Assembly (NCBI GenBank): GCA_913058185.1
Contig: CAJXQX010000002.1
Span: 1-64,000 of the forward strand
DNA length: 64,000 nt
From: an uncultured Verrucomicrobiota bacterium
GTDB taxonomy: Bacteria; Verrucomicrobiota; Verrucomicrobiia; Opitutales; Opitutaceae
Direction: 5' to 3'
Shown here: positions 37,803-46,843 of the stretch, in pieces
How the letters are laid out: the number at the start of each line of letters is the position of its first letter
Numbering within the stretch: position 1 is the stretch's first letter
Made by a program: the position numbers and the translations under genes
Notes under the pieces: model-generated
What the model saw: the letters and a program-made list of their open reading frames with translations, nothing else
The model's database searches: none
What the model was told of the DNA's origin: nothing

Positions 37803-37818
37803 ACCCCAAAACTGGGGA
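37803..37818. promoter_or_regulatory. CCCC-N6-GGGG dyad, site 3
   Basis: ACCCCAAAACTGGGGA, about 70 bp upstream of the DUF1592 gene start at 37734. Its A/T-rich centre fits the other sites, but it has six instead of seven spacer bases. Confidence 0.5.
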
Positions 37819-37949
37819 CACCGCGAACACTCTAGCAGAATAAAGGAAAACTTCGTATCCGGTGTTTAGGGGGGGGACGAAGAAGTCCCAGCGCCCCACC
37901 TTTAATCGAGATCCATGTGCTTGTCTTCATTTCAATTCCTTTCCGGGAT

Positions 37950-40133
37950 TCACTTCAACGAGTATAAATCCGCCCACTCACCATAAGGATGCGGTCGCAG
38001 ACCGATCGCGGAAACATCGATTTCCTTGATCCCCATCTCCCAGGCCGGTGAACCAGGCTTGAATCTGAAATCGCCATTCTCCGGATCCATAAACAGAGGA
38101 TCAACCGCTCGGCTCAGGACATCCACCCCTTTCCCCTGCAGCCGAGCAAGTGTCTCCTCGCCGAGGGATGTATCCTCTTTGCAGAAGTAGATGTTTCGGT
38201 CGGAATCCATGTCCTGCATCCGCGCTTTCACCCGTCCGCGACTATCTTCCCCCACCCGTCCAGTTCCTTCAGACGGTTCCACGATGAACGTGGCATCCGC
38301 ATGCGTGGAGTAGTAAATATTTCGCAGATTGGCCGCTCCCGTGGAAGGCCCCTCAATCACTTTCAAATAGACGCCTCGCGGGGAGATGACATCCGCAATG
38401 ATGTTGTTCTCCGCCCGGTTATTCAGTTTCAAAGTGATGCCCTGAGACTTGCAGAGGAACATGATGTTCTCGGCGATTAACGTATCCCGTTGGCCGCCAT
38501 CGGTGCGGATGGCGCTCTGCTTGGGCGTCGCCGCCACCAAATGGTGCACGTAGTTACGCCGAATCACATTACCCGCACCAGCGCCCCGAATGTAGATGCC
38601 GTTGCCGTCCCCCAACTTTTTCATCACATGGTGGATCTCGTTATTTTCGATCAGATTGCCTCGGCTGTGGAGAAAGGGTTCCACGTCGCTGGCCTGATAG
38701 TCTTCGGGTAGTTCCCCGACTTCATGCCGCCGAATGGCCCGAACCTGTTCCCGTTGGTCAGGCAGATCGAAAAACCGGATCACACAACCGGAGAGGATTA
38801 AACCGATATAGTTCGTATCGTGTATCAGGTTATTTGTTACCCGGTTTTCGCCACTTTGCCACAGGAAGATTCCCGGCGAATGCCAATAGATTTCGCCGAC
38901 ATGGTGGATGTAATTATTATGAACAATATTCTGCTTATTCACATCCTTGGTGCCGGGACCATAACCACACAGGAGGATGCCACCGCCGCCCATATATTCG
39001 ATATGATTGGAGGAGATCTCGTTGCCGATGCCGTGCAGATCCACCCGGATCGCACCACTGCCACTGTGCAGAAAATGGCAGGCTTCGATCACACAGTTCT
39101 CCGTGCCCCGGAGACGCACCAGCGCATTGTTCTTATCGTGCATGTCCCAATCATGCTGTAACCCGGCATCATCGTGAGTCAGGGTGTAGCGTTCCCCATG
39201 TTTGAAGGTGAGACCGCGGAAATGCAGATTGCGCACGGGCTTATCGGTCGGGCCCGCCTTATCGATCACTCCTTCGACCCGAATCAGTTCCAGGAGTTGA
39301 GGTGCGACCACGGTGGACTCGTTTCGCGGCCAGAGGTAAACCTTGCCCTCCTGCGTGTTCAGGACCCATTCCCCCGGTTGATCGAGTTCCTCCAGCACAT
39401 TCTCAATCCAGACGCCATGCCTCACGATCGCATAGGTCGCCTCGATCGCTGTGCGGGCCACGCCCGCCTGAGCGTCCACTGATTCCAGCGGCAGCATGTT
39501 CACCACCCAATCCCGCGTGGGCCGCACTAAAATTTCTACATCCTCCACATTGGACCAGTCCTGCAACCGGCCCACTGGCAAACGAGCTTCGGTGAGAGTT
39601 CCTCCCGGCAAAGGATGGATGAGCTCCGACTGGGCTCGGGGTAACATGCCTTCTTCGTCGTAAAGGGTGAGGAAGCGGGTGGAGACATCCGCCACCCAAA
39701 CGTTACCCTGCGCCGCCGCCGGCAGTCGGGGGAGTTCGCTGGTCACTCGCGTCCAATTCTCTATCGGAGTTCCTGCACTTAGGATCGGGCGTTCGTTAGG
39801 ATAGGCGGCGTAGGTGATCGTGGCGTCCCCTTCGCCCGAGTCCTCCAACCCAAAGACAATGGTTTGATCAACCCGGTAGGTTCCGCCGCGAAGATGAACC
39901 ACGATGTCCGTCGACTTCGTTTCCTTCAATTCGCGCACCGCATCACGCGCTCGGGCCAGCGTGGCGAAGGGTCCATCGGACCCATCCGCTGTCGGCAAAG
40001 CGAGTTGGCCAGACCAAGCATCGGATCCCGCCGGAGATACATAAAAGTCAGCCAACTCCCCATTCGTCTGGGCTTGCAAACTCACCATCCCAAACAACGT
40101 AGCGGCCCAAAGACTGAATAGCATCCGTCGCAT
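37950..40133 (-). CDS. Right-handed beta-helix protein, GH141-like, stand-alone form
   Basis: A 727-residue exported protein paralogous to the beta-helix halves at 26467 and 40458. Signal MRRMLFSLWAATLFGMVSLQA, then ADFYVSPAGSDAWSGQ, DGPFATLARARDAVRELK, SGAIRVDLHGIGNE, GNGIYIRGAGAGN and a closing segment VSAIGLRPHP after which it stops. In the two paralogues the fused enzyme begins at this same point. The ATG at 40133 was chosen as start of the signal; the frame runs upstream to 40415 through non-coding-like sequence. Likely a glycosidase on the cluster's polymer; GH141 is the nearest known type, tentatively. Confidence 0.8.
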   Translation of the reverse strand: MRRMLFSLWAATLFGMVSLQAQTNGELADFYVSPAGSDAWSGQLALPTADGSDGPFATLARARDAVRELKETKSTDIVVHLRGGTYRVDQTIVFGLEDSGEGDATITYAAYPNERPILSAGTPIENWTRVTSELPRLPAAAQGNVWVADVSTRFLTLYDEEGMLPRAQSELIHPLPGGTLTEARLPVGRLQDWSNVEDVEILVRPTRDWVVNMLPLESVDAQAGVARTAIEATYAIVRHGVWIENVLEELDQPGEWVLNTQEGKVYLWPRNESTVVAPQLLELIRVEGVIDKAGPTDKPVRNLHFRGLTFKHGERYTLTHDDAGLQHDWDMHDKNNALVRLRGTENCVIEACHFLHSGSGAIRVDLHGIGNEISSNHIEYMGGGGILLCGYGPGTKDVNKQNIVHNNYIHHVGEIYWHSPGIFLWQSGENRVTNNLIHDTNYIGLILSGCVIRFFDLPDQREQVRAIRRHEVGELPEDYQASDVEPFLHSRGNLIENNEIHHVMKKLGDGNGIYIRGAGAGNVIRRNYVHHLVAATPKQSAIRTDGGQRDTLIAENIMFLCKSQGITLKLNNRAENNIIADVISPRGVYLKVIEGPSTGAANLRNIYYSTHADATFIVEPSEGTGRVGEDSRGRVKARMQDMDSDRNIYFCKEDTSLGEETLARLQGKGVDVLSRAVDPLFMDPENGDFRFKPGSPAWEMGIKEIDVSAIGLRPHPYGEWADLYSLK

Positions 40134-40457
40134 CGTCAGGAGTATTCTCCGAGAGGGGGAAATCTGCCGCTGAATGAGCGTCAACAAAGGTATTCCCACC
40201 TCCCGTTGAGGTTCACTCGAGATACCGGCACCTTGGGCGCTGTCAGCGTAGCCCCTCACCATTTTTAGCAACGAGTAGATCATTCTGGGCATACTGGGTT
40301 TGGGGTAAATAAGCGGGTTAGCCTGATGCGTAGCGAAAGGCGCAACAGCATAGGTCAAGCCCACGAGCCTAACTACCCTCATTTTCGGTAGGAGAATGTG
40401 ATTTCTCCTCCTCAACCGTGCCGTTACCGCCCTTCCACGCCATGCACTTGCCTGAGC
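40134..40457. other. Gap between two beta-helix genes
   Basis: 324 bp with no gene. It contains CTACC-N9-GGTAG at 40373-40391 and an AGGAGAA-N6-TTCTCCT hairpin at 40390-40409. No T-run follows on the minus strand, so I do not call a terminator. It presumably carries the promoter of the 37950 gene. Confidence 0.45.
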
Positions 40458-43400
40458 TCAAAGATCGGGCGATACCAGCCCTTGCGTATACTCCACCGTG
40501 ATCCGCTGAATTTCTGCGGCGGACGGCGAAGGCTCTCCACCGGCCGACCGCCAATTGTGGCCCGAATTTTCTACAATGATCGTATCCACTTTTGCGCCAA
40601 TCCGGTCGGCTTTCTCCTGCAGATGGAGCGCATGAGCGAGCGGGATGGTCGAATCGCGGTTCCCTTGGATCAGCAGCATCGGCGGGCTATCGGGCTGAAT
40701 CCAATAGTAGGGACTCATCTCCTCAAATGCTTCGGGTTGATCGGCGTAACTTTGGCCCGGTCCCACAATGCGCTCGCCAAAACGATCGGGGTTCTTGTCT
40801 GAAAAATCAGTTTCAAAAAGTTTGCTGTCGGTGAAGTCCGTCGGGCCATACCACGATACTGCCCCGACCGGTTGAATACCGAATTCCGCCAACCCGTCGT
40901 CACCCCGGAAACCCTGAGGACCGGCGAGGTTCAACATCTGTGCCAACTGTCCCCCCGCAGAGTCTCCAAATACGACGATGCGCTCCGGATCTATGCCGAG
41001 ACGCTCCGCGTTCTGGTGAAGGTAGCGCAGGCCATCCATCGCATCGGTGACGCAATCTCGCATCAAAACGCCTCGCCCTTTTCGGGCGAATCGGTATTGC
41101 ACGGAAACGCCAACGAATCCCGATTCAGCCAGCTCCTTAAAAACGGGAAGAAAGAGCCGCGATACAAACTTGTCCTTGCTGCCCGCGGCCCAGCCGCCGC
41201 CGTGAACAAAGTAGACCACGGGAGCGGATTCGAATTTCTTCACGGGCGGTAGATAAACATCTAGGTGCAGTTCGGTCGCGCCGACTTTTTTATACACGAT
41301 GTCGCGCAGGGATTCGCCCGTCCAATTGGCTGTGACGGGTGCTTTGTTTTCGGACGTAGGCCGCAGACCCATTTCGGATACGTCCAACGATACGATGCCC
41401 AACTCCCGCGCCGGCGACCCGGGCATCAAACGAAAGTCTGCTGCCGCCGGATTTATCAGGAGCGGATCAGTCGCCAGACCGTGAGCATCGCTGCCGTCGT
41501 TCTGCGATTTTCGCAGATGAGTAGCGGCTAGATCGCTCTCACTTCCGGAGTAATACACATTGGAATCGGTATCCGCATCCTTGGCCAACGCCATGACCGG
41601 GAATCGGCGTTCCTTGGTTTCATCAAAGTAATCACCGCGACCACTCGAGGATGAGAAAATGTTGCGCTGGATGGTGGCTCCATCGAGGGGCGACTCACGC
41701 AGGGTAAGATAGGACGCGGGAATCGATTCGCCCCGAAACTGTGCCTCCACCAGATCGACGACCACGTTGTTTTCAACCCGGTTGTTGAGTTTGAGCACAA
41801 TGCCCTTGGAGGTGCTTTTGTAGATCACGTTCTCCGCCATCACGGTATCGCGCTGCCCGCCATCGGTCCGAATCGCCGCCTGCATGCGCGTGGGGCCCAG
41901 GAGGTGGTGGATATAATTGCGTCGGATCACATTTCCGGCCCCGGCGCCCCGAATGTAGATGCCATTACCGTCCGCCATTTCCCCCATCACGTGGTGGATT
42001 TCGTTATATTCGATCAGGTTGTCATGCGTGTGTAGATACGGCAGAGCCGCCTCCCATTCGTTCAGATCCAACGCCTGGTCCACCTCGTCCGAACGCACGG
42101 TCCGAACCAGCTCGCGGGCGTCGGGCCGCTCGAAAAAGTGGCGTAAAAATCCGGAGACAATGATGCCGCAATAAGGCGCATCGTGCAGGAGGTTATTAGC
42201 CACCCGATTCTCCCCACTTTGCCAAAGCATGATTCCCGGTGAATGCCGATAGATCTCCCCGAAATCGTGCAGGTGATTGTTCAGAACGCTATTGCCGCCA
42301 TTAACATCCTTGATGCCCGGACCGTAACCGCTGAGCAAAATCCCCGTGCCTCCGATCCGCTCAATGTGGTTGTTTTCGATGCGGATATTCCGACCATATA
42401 GGTCCACCCGAATCGCGCCGCCACCACTGTCGACGAAGTGGCAGGACTCGATCACACAGTTCTCCGCGCCGCGCAGACGGAACAAGGCGTTGTCCACATC
42501 GAACATCTCCCAGTCATGCTGCAATCCGGCATCGTTGTCCTTAAGCGTGTAGCGATCCCCCTGCGTGAAGCTGAGCCCGCGAAAGTGCAGGTTACGGACC
42601 GGTATGTCCTTCGGGCCAGGGCGATCGATTTCGCCTTCAATGCGAATCAATTCGCGCAATTGGGGACGGACCACCGGTGTATCGGAACGGGGCCACAGGT
42701 AGAGTTTGCCTTTCTGAGTGTTGAGCACCCACTCCCCCGGTTCATCCAAATCCGCCAGAACATTCTCTACCCAAGCCAACTCGGACTCGACCAACTGAAT
42801 GATCTGCGGCCGCAGGGTGTAGCTCCCCGGAATCTTGGTAGTCGCAATGCGCTCGGTCTCATTCACCGAAGCCAAGGGCAAGATGTTGAAGATCCAAGCA
42901 TGCTGCGGACGAATGAACAGCTCCACATCCTCAATATTGGACCAATTTCTCAGGGTCCCTTCCGGATAATACAGTTTGTTTCGCGTGAGTTTAAACGCAG
43001 CCTGTTCGGCATCCGAATCCGGCACCTGCGCGGCGAATTTGGCGGAACGGGCCCGCGGCAGCCGGCCTTCACCGTCGTAAAGGGTGAGGAATTTTTCGTC
43101 CACGTCCGCCACCATAACGTGGCTGCGAGCGACCTCAGATAGGTCCGTGGATGTTTCTCCCAATCGCGTCCACCCATCGACAGCGACCGCCGAGGTGAAA
43201 ACGGGTGTCTCTTCCGGGTAAGCGGCGTAGGTGATCGTCGCGTCGTCATTACCTGAGTCGTCCAATCCAAAGACGACGGTTTCGTCCAAGCGATATGTGC
43301 CCTCCCGGATGTAAACGAGGATGTCGCCCGTCCGTCTTCCCTTGAGCTCACGGACGGCATCCCGCGCCCGCGTCAAAGTCGCGAACGGACCGTCATTGCC

Positions 43401-43553
43401 CGCCGCGTTCGCGGCCGCAATAGTTCCCGACCATGCATCGCTGCCTGCAGACGAAATATAAAAATCCGCCGATGAAATCGCTCCCGCCTCGGCCCCTGCA
43501 CTCACGCCGGCCAAGGTTACCGCAAGAAATAGTGAGAACAGAGTTTTCACCAT
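40458..43553 (-). CDS. Fusion: right-handed beta-helix (GH141-like) module plus alpha/beta-hydrolase esterase
   Basis: A 1031-residue exported protein. Residues 1-25 are a signal peptide (MVKTLFSLFLAVTLAGVSAG). Residues about 30-725 form the beta-helix module shared with the genes at 26467 and 37950. After VSEMGLRP a short linker leads to a complete esterase from about residue 741: VVYFVHGGGWAAGSKD (oxyanion hole), VVFGDSAGGQLAQ (nucleophile serine), GNRDSTIPLAHA (aspartate) and VENSGHNWRS (histidine). This is the acetyl- or feruloyl-esterase type of alpha/beta hydrolase. The protein would remove acyl groups and cut the glycan. The start is 4 bp from the stop of the sulfatase upstream, so both are on one mRNA. 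Confidence 0.9.
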   Translation of the reverse strand: MVKTLFSLFLAVTLAGVSAGAEAGAISSADFYISSAGSDAWSGTIAAANAAGNDGPFATLTRARDAVRELKGRRTGDILVYIREGTYRLDETVVFGLDDSGNDDATITYAAYPEETPVFTSAVAVDGWTRLGETSTDLSEVARSHVMVADVDEKFLTLYDGEGRLPRARSAKFAAQVPDSDAEQAAFKLTRNKLYYPEGTLRNWSNIEDVELFIRPQHAWIFNILPLASVNETERIATTKIPGSYTLRPQIIQLVESELAWVENVLADLDEPGEWVLNTQKGKLYLWPRSDTPVVRPQLRELIRIEGEIDRPGPKDIPVRNLHFRGLSFTQGDRYTLKDNDAGLQHDWEMFDVDNALFRLRGAENCVIESCHFVDSGGGAIRVDLYGRNIRIENNHIERIGGTGILLSGYGPGIKDVNGGNSVLNNHLHDFGEIYRHSPGIMLWQSGENRVANNLLHDAPYCGIIVSGFLRHFFERPDARELVRTVRSDEVDQALDLNEWEAALPYLHTHDNLIEYNEIHHVMGEMADGNGIYIRGAGAGNVIRRNYIHHLLGPTRMQAAIRTDGGQRDTVMAENVIYKSTSKGIVLKLNNRVENNVVVDLVEAQFRGESIPASYLTLRESPLDGATIQRNIFSSSSGRGDYFDETKERRFPVMALAKDADTDSNVYYSGSESDLAATHLRKSQNDGSDAHGLATDPLLINPAAADFRLMPGSPARELGIVSLDVSEMGLRPTSENKAPVTANWTGESLRDIVYKKVGATELHLDVYLPPVKKFESAPVVYFVHGGGWAAGSKDKFVSRLFLPVFKELAESGFVGVSVQYRFARKGRGVLMRDCVTDAMDGLRYLHQNAERLGIDPERIVVFGDSAGGQLAQMLNLAGPQGFRGDDGLAEFGIQPVGAVSWYGPTDFTDSKLFETDFSDKNPDRFGERIVGPGQSYADQPEAFEEMSPYYWIQPDSPPMLLIQGNRDSTIPLAHALHLQEKADRIGAKVDTIIVENSGHNWRSAGGEPSPSAAEIQRITVEYTQGLVSPDL

Positions 43554-43557
43554 TTGG

Positions 43558-45072
43558 TCAGTAATTCGCGCTGGGCTTCCAACCCAGTTTGGAAAATACC
43601 GCCGCCTTTTCAGCCCAAGAAGCTTTGCGATCAAAATAGGTCCCGTAGGGCTGGTAGCCGTGATGTGACACGGCCTGGGTTTGCCAGCGGGCAAGGTGCT
43701 GGTCGTAGATCTGGCGCATCGCTTTGAGCTCCGCGCGCGACTCCGCCAGCATGGTTTGATTTGTCAGTTCCAACGGATCATCGGCGAGATTGTAGAGTTC
43801 CTCGGTTTCCTCAAACCCTTTGGCGGCATAACCCCAGTAGAGGTATTTCATATCCTTGGTGACGACGCCCATCGCTTGGGCCGGCTTGTTACCCCAGACA
43901 TTAATCAAGGCGATCGACTCATGAATTGCCGCGGTGGGGTCCTCGTAAACGCGCATCAAATCCCCTCCGTCCACATCGCGAGGAACGGGAAGTCCTGCGA
44001 GCGTGATAATTGTGGGTGCGATATCGATATTGGCCGCGAGCGCGTCACGGCGAAGGGCCTGCCCAGAATTTGCACTGCGGGGATCGTAAATGATCATCGG
44101 GACGCGGCTGGCTTCTTCGTAAGGCAAGACCTTGGAACCGTAGCCGTGGGAACCGTTTAAAAAGCCGTTATCGGAGGTGAAGATGACGACCGTGTTGCCG
44201 TCCACGCCCGCTTCAACCAGCGCATCTCGGATCATACCAACCGCCACATCGATGGCATAGATCTGCTGATTGTAGGTCGCCATGACCCGATCATATTCGT
44301 CCGAGTAGTGCCAATCGTGGAAGCGCTTATACTGGCGGCCTTGGCGACTCTGCTCTGAAAAATGTTCCCCATTTTCGCGGCCGTAGTTCTCCGGTTTCTC
44401 AAATGTCTTTCCCGCATAAACGTCATCATAAATGGGATCTGGTGTCGTGGGGTGATGGGGAGCCTTGAAGCTAATCGAGAGACAGAACGGAGCATCACCG
44501 GCGGCGGCATCTTTAATGAAGTCGCGCCCGAATGCACCGTAGGAGCGCGTTGAGTGCGGGTATTCTTTGGCATAGGCCACCATCGATTTATTCTTGGCCG
44601 TTTCGTAAGAGGTCTGACCCGGTCCCCCGCCCCAGCGGTCGAAATCATCCTCCGGCATGCCCAACCCTTCTGCACCTGGTGCATCGCGAAGCTCAAACCC
44701 GAATTTACCCGCAAAAGCGGTGGTATAACCCGCTTCCCGCAACAGAACCGGATACGACTGCTGCCAGATACTTGTCAGCATGTCACCATGGTCGAAGTTG
44801 CAGCCGGTTTTGTATTCGTATTTTCCCGTCATCGACGTTGCCCGCGAGGCCATGCAAATGGCGGTCGTGGTGTAGTAGCGGTCGAATGAGACGCCATCAC
44901 CAGCGAGTCGATCAATCTGCGGCGTCTGCACATCCGGGTTGCCGTAGGATCCGACTGAACTCGAGCTTTGGTCGTCGGTCAGGAGGAAGACAATGTTGGG
45001 CCGATCCTTCGCGACCGAGCACACCGGCAACAGCAAAGCACCGAGGATTATGGAGGGAATAATTTTGTTCAT
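43558..45072 (-). CDS. Secreted type I sulfatase (CMASR active site)
   Basis: A 504-residue sulfatase. Signal MNKIIPSIILGALLLPVCSV, metal site NIVFLLTDDQSSSSVG, formylglycine motif C-M-A-S-R with cysteine near 73, GKFGFELRDAPG and FTSDNGFLNGSHG. Like the sulfatase at 6465 it has an alanine in the motif. It lies between the broken fucosidase gene (72 bp upstream) and the beta-helix/esterase fusion (4 bp downstream), a single unit for a sulfated, acylated, fucosylated substrate by context. Confidence 0.94.
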   Translation of the reverse strand: MNKIIPSIILGALLLPVCSVAKDRPNIVFLLTDDQSSSSVGSYGNPDVQTPQIDRLAGDGVSFDRYYTTTAICMASRATSMTGKYEYKTGCNFDHGDMLTSIWQQSYPVLLREAGYTTAFAGKFGFELRDAPGAEGLGMPEDDFDRWGGGPGQTSYETAKNKSMVAYAKEYPHSTRSYGAFGRDFIKDAAAGDAPFCLSISFKAPHHPTTPDPIYDDVYAGKTFEKPENYGRENGEHFSEQSRQGRQYKRFHDWHYSDEYDRVMATYNQQIYAIDVAVGMIRDALVEAGVDGNTVVIFTSDNGFLNGSHGYGSKVLPYEEASRVPMIIYDPRSANSGQALRRDALAANIDIAPTIITLAGLPVPRDVDGGDLMRVYEDPTAAIHESIALINVWGNKPAQAMGVVTKDMKYLYWGYAAKGFEETEELYNLADDPLELTNQTMLAESRAELKAMRQIYDQHLARWQTQAVSHHGYQPYGTYFDRKASWAEKAAVFSKLGWKPSANY

Positions 45073-45143
45073 GTTCGTGGGGGCGTTCTTTTAAAAATCG
45101 ACCGAAAGGACGGTCAACAAAGCGGGGGCATTTCAATCAACAC

Positions 45144-46570
45144 CTATAGCATCAGTTTCACCACTGTAATGTGCTTCGTCTGAGCCGCGGCGGAAAGCGA
45201 GAGCGTCAGGTCATTTCCCTGTTGGGAAAATTTAGCCTTTTTGCCCGTGGCCAAATAGGCGGCGGAGGCGACGGAATCCGATAGTCCATGGAGGGTGACC
45301 TTACCGGATTCGGGCCATTCAAATACATGCAGGTAGATAGCCTTGCCATCCTTGCTGGCGGAGATGTCCCCCCACTCCGGGCGGGCATCCAGCGGGTTAC
45401 GGACACTGCTGTAGATGGACTCGCCATTCACCTTCAGCCATTCGCCCATCGACTTGTAGATCCGGACGGCTTCCGGATCGAGTTTGCCATTACCCATGGG
45501 GCCGTTGTTGATGAGCGCGTTGCCGCCCGCGCAGATCGTGTGCACGAAGCGATGGAGATCTCCTCTTCCGTGTGGTAGTAGTGCTCACCTTTGGTCTAGT
45601 AGCCAAACGAGGAACTCACGCTATCAGGCGACTCGACATACAGCGGCAGCTTCTTGGTCGGGACCTCTTTATCACCGATCGAGACGTAGTCGTAGTAGGG
45701 CAGATACTGCGGATCGATCTTACCCTTCCCCTTGTGGATGATGCGCGAGTTGATCAGGCAGTCGGGGCGATACTTCCGCACCATGTCACTGAAGAGTTTC
45801 ACCCGCTCCAAGTTCATACCCGCTGGAGTATCAAACCAGATCAGATCCAATTCGTAGTTCTTCACCAGCTCTTCCACTTGCGGAAGGCTCTTCTTATGGA
45901 TGTAGCGATCCATGTTGGGCTGAAAGTCCTTGGGCAGATTGGGATGAACATCCCAGCGGAAAATTTCCTTACTCGGAACGATCATGGGAGCATCCGGCTC
46001 ATTCCAGTCCTGGGCATTCGAATAATAGACGCCAAACTTCAGCCCCTGACGGTGACAGGCTTCGCTCAGCTCTTTGATGATGTCGCGCTTGAACGGCGTG
46101 CAATCGACGATGTTGTAGTGGCTGACCATCGATTTGAAGAGCGCGAACCCGTCGTGATGCTTCGAGGTGATCACCACATAGCGAATCCCCGAATCCTTAA
46201 AAGTCTTGGCCCATTCGTCAGCATCAAACTCCGAGGGATTAAATTGCGTCGCGATCTGATGATACTCCGTGGCCGGGATCTTGGCCGAAATCTGAATCCA
46301 TTCGGAGTAACGGTGTTCGTTACCGCGTCCTTTGTATTCACCTTCCAAGGTCGAATAGACCCCGAAGTGAATAAATGCGCCGAACTTGGCATCGCGGAAC
46401 CAGAGGTTCTGACGGGCGATCGAATCCGGGGTCTGCTTCAGGTCGTCGTCGAAACGATATTCAAAAGAAATGTCGTTCGGAGCCACTGGAATCTGCGTCG
46501 CGGGATCATTGGCCGTCAGAGGTAGGGCACTGGCGGCAACAATGAGTAAGGGGAATAGGATTGGTTTCAT
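45144..46570 (-). pseudogene. GH29 alpha-L-fucosidase, disrupted by an in-frame TAG and a frameshift
   Basis: The first part (46570-45599) is a secreted GH29 enzyme: signal peptide, FRDAKFGAFIHFGVYS, YVVITSKHHDGFALFKS and the LDLIWFDTPAG strand with the nucleophile aspartate. The frame ends at a TAG at 45598-45596, after SSSFGY. The same frame continues TKGEHYYHTEEEISI, the normal GH29 sequence, so TAG replaces a sense codon (TGG would fit). About 15 codons later, near 45550, one base is missing. The next frame resumes FVHTICAGGNALINNGPMGNG and runs to the stop at 45144. With both repaired the protein is about 475 residues. As read, the protein would stop late in the catalytic barrel. Its operon mates are intact. 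Confidence 0.88.
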
Positions 46571-46843
46571 TTCTGTTCCGGGTTAGGGGGGAAAAGAGCT
46601 TTGCCCGTGGGAAAGCCACAAGCGGACGACATCAGGACTACTGAAGACCACTCTGATCGGATTTTTTCCATTCTAACCCGGAATCGATACTCTGCCTATC
46701 CCCTAATAATGGGGTAATAATAATTGAGCCTCACTCAGAGATGAACGCATCCAATGGAGATCCAAAAACACTTATCGTCGACGGTCCGGCCGAGCGCTTT
46801 TGCGAGACCGATGAAGAGGATTCGGGGCAGGACGCTGACTCGG
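46571..46843. other. Promoter-bearing gap upstream of the fucosidase unit
   Basis: 273 bp between same-strand units. The dyad at 46697 is the only feature I can support; the short frames here are not coding. Confidence 0.45.
46697..46716. promoter_or_regulatory. CCCC-N7-GGGG dyad, site 4
   Basis: Read on the minus strand TACCCCATTATTAGGGGAT. It is identical at 17 of 19 bases to the site at 52413. It lies about 130 bp upstream of the fucosidase gene start (46570) that heads the 46570-40458 unit. Confidence 0.6.

Noticed and set aside
45596-45598. TAG in GH29 as a programmed recoding site
   Set aside because: A separate one-base deletion follows within about 50 bases, there is no sign of recoding elements, and stop codons elsewhere in the window end genes normally. 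A lesion or assembly error is simpler.
45572-46525. Plus-strand frame of 317 codons opposite the GH29 gene
   Set aside because: The minus strand carries clear GH29 motifs; the plus frame has none.
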